Of a DNA stretch of 5,453 nt, positions 5,126 to 5,453 are shown piece by piece. A model generated the notes under the pieces. The model was not told the DNA's origin and ran no database searches. It saw nothing but the letters and a program-made list of their open reading frames with translations. The position numbers were made by a program, and so were the translations under genes. The number at the start of each line of letters is the position of its first letter. Position 1 is the stretch's first letter. This stretch comes from Candidatus Methylomirabilota bacterium (GTDB taxonomy: Bacteria > Methylomirabilota > Methylomirabilia > Methylomirabilales > JACPAU01): assembly GCA_016180705.1 (NCBI GenBank), contig JACPAU010000221.1, forward strand, positions 1 to 5,453, in the 5' to 3' direction.

Positions 5126-5453
5126 CTACAGTCTTAACCTTTTCCGTTCGTAGTGTCGGCGCGCCTTCGTCCGATTGCCGCAGGTCTTCATGTCGCACCA
5201 TCGGCGGCTCCGGTTCCGGCTCCGATCCATGAAGAGCCATGCGCAGCTCTCCGCCTCGCACTCCCGCACCCTGGCCAGCTCTCCGGAGGTCAGCAGTTCC
5301 GCAGCCGACCGAGCCACCGGCCAGAGCATCCGATCGAGTCGCTGACCATTCGCCGTCCACTCCCATGTGAAGCCGTTTCCCTCCGGGACGAGCCCCAACA
5401 GGGGCAGCGCCTCGGCCAGCGCGGCGTTCAGGACGGCGAGGTCGCTATCCCCC
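5126..5453 (-). CDS. ABATE/CGNR zinc-finger transcriptional regulator, 5' end outside window
   Basis: The C-terminal 108 residues of a CGNR-family protein. The frame is open to the right edge of the window, so the true start lies beyond it; the in-window TTG at 5398 lies inside the conserved domain and is not the start. The visible part begins with the last helix region of the stress-linked ABATE domain (DLAVLNAALAEAL), then the LWPVARSAAELLTS segment. It ends in a CGNR zinc finger: C-x4-C (about C65 and C70 of the visible part), then RNRSRRWCDMKTCGNR with the second C-x4-C pair (C86 and C91), and a basic tail (KARRHYERKRLRL). CGNR fingers are thought to bind DNA, and ABATE domains are thought to sense a ligand. 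It ends at a TAG 136 bp upstream of queF, and no terminator with a T-tract was seen between them. Likely a separate transcription unit. Confidence 0.9.
   Translation of the reverse strand, partial: GDSDLAVLNAALAEALPLLGLVPEGNGFTWEWTANGQRLDRMLWPVARSAAELLTSGELARVRECEAESCAWLFMDRSRNRSRRWCDMKTCGNRTKARRHYERKRLRL

Noticed and set aside
4815..5366. Minus-strand frame spanning the queF start and the CGNR gene
   Set aside because: It overlaps two well-supported genes in another frame and has no recognisable motif.

Overview
This is a high-GC chromosomal segment (roughly two thirds G+C by eye) with tightly packed, mostly minus-strand genes. Coding bias is strong, with third positions almost all G or C. 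The mix of genes (FAD oxidoreductase, M20 dipeptidase, short unimodal QueF, ABATE/CGNR regulator, PilZ proteins) suggests a free-living high-GC soil or sediment bacterium, for example a Methylomirabilota/Rokubacteria-like lineage. That placement is an impression only. No rRNA, tRNA, CRISPR array, transposase or phage gene is visible.

Layout from left to right. A tandem PilZ-domain protein (minus, ending near base 24) is transcribed away from an unannotated-looking 58-residue single-helix membrane protein (plus, 897-1073). The 126-bp gap between them carries a near-perfect sigma-54 -24/-12 element pointing at the small gene, plus a 7-bp-arm palindrome upstream of it. A GC hairpin covers the stop of the small gene. 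It separates that gene from a convergent DAO-family FAD oxidoreductase (minus, 1097-2266). The oxidoreductase diverges from a THUMP-only RNA-binding protein (plus, 2383-2925), and their 116-bp shared gap holds another inverted repeat.

The right half holds a compact minus-strand operon read in the order queF (4989-4618), M20 metallodipeptidase (4618-3260) and a small degenerate PilZ-like protein (3244-2912). queF and the peptidase overlap by one base (TGATG), and the peptidase and the PilZ-like gene are 15 bp apart. The last gene overlaps the convergent THUMP gene by 14 bp. Upstream of queF is the 3' part of an ABATE/CGNR-type transcriptional regulator, cut by the right edge of the window.

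The window does not look like a defence island or mobile element. Its themes are c-di-GMP-type PilZ proteins (two intact-looking or partial domains plus one degenerate), tRNA-related functions (QueF and THUMP) and amino-acid or peptide catabolism. The most noteworthy items are the sigma-54-preceded micro-membrane protein beside the tandem PilZ gene, the stand-alone THUMP protein, and the queF/peptidase/PilZ-like operon. No complete novel system could be demonstrated.
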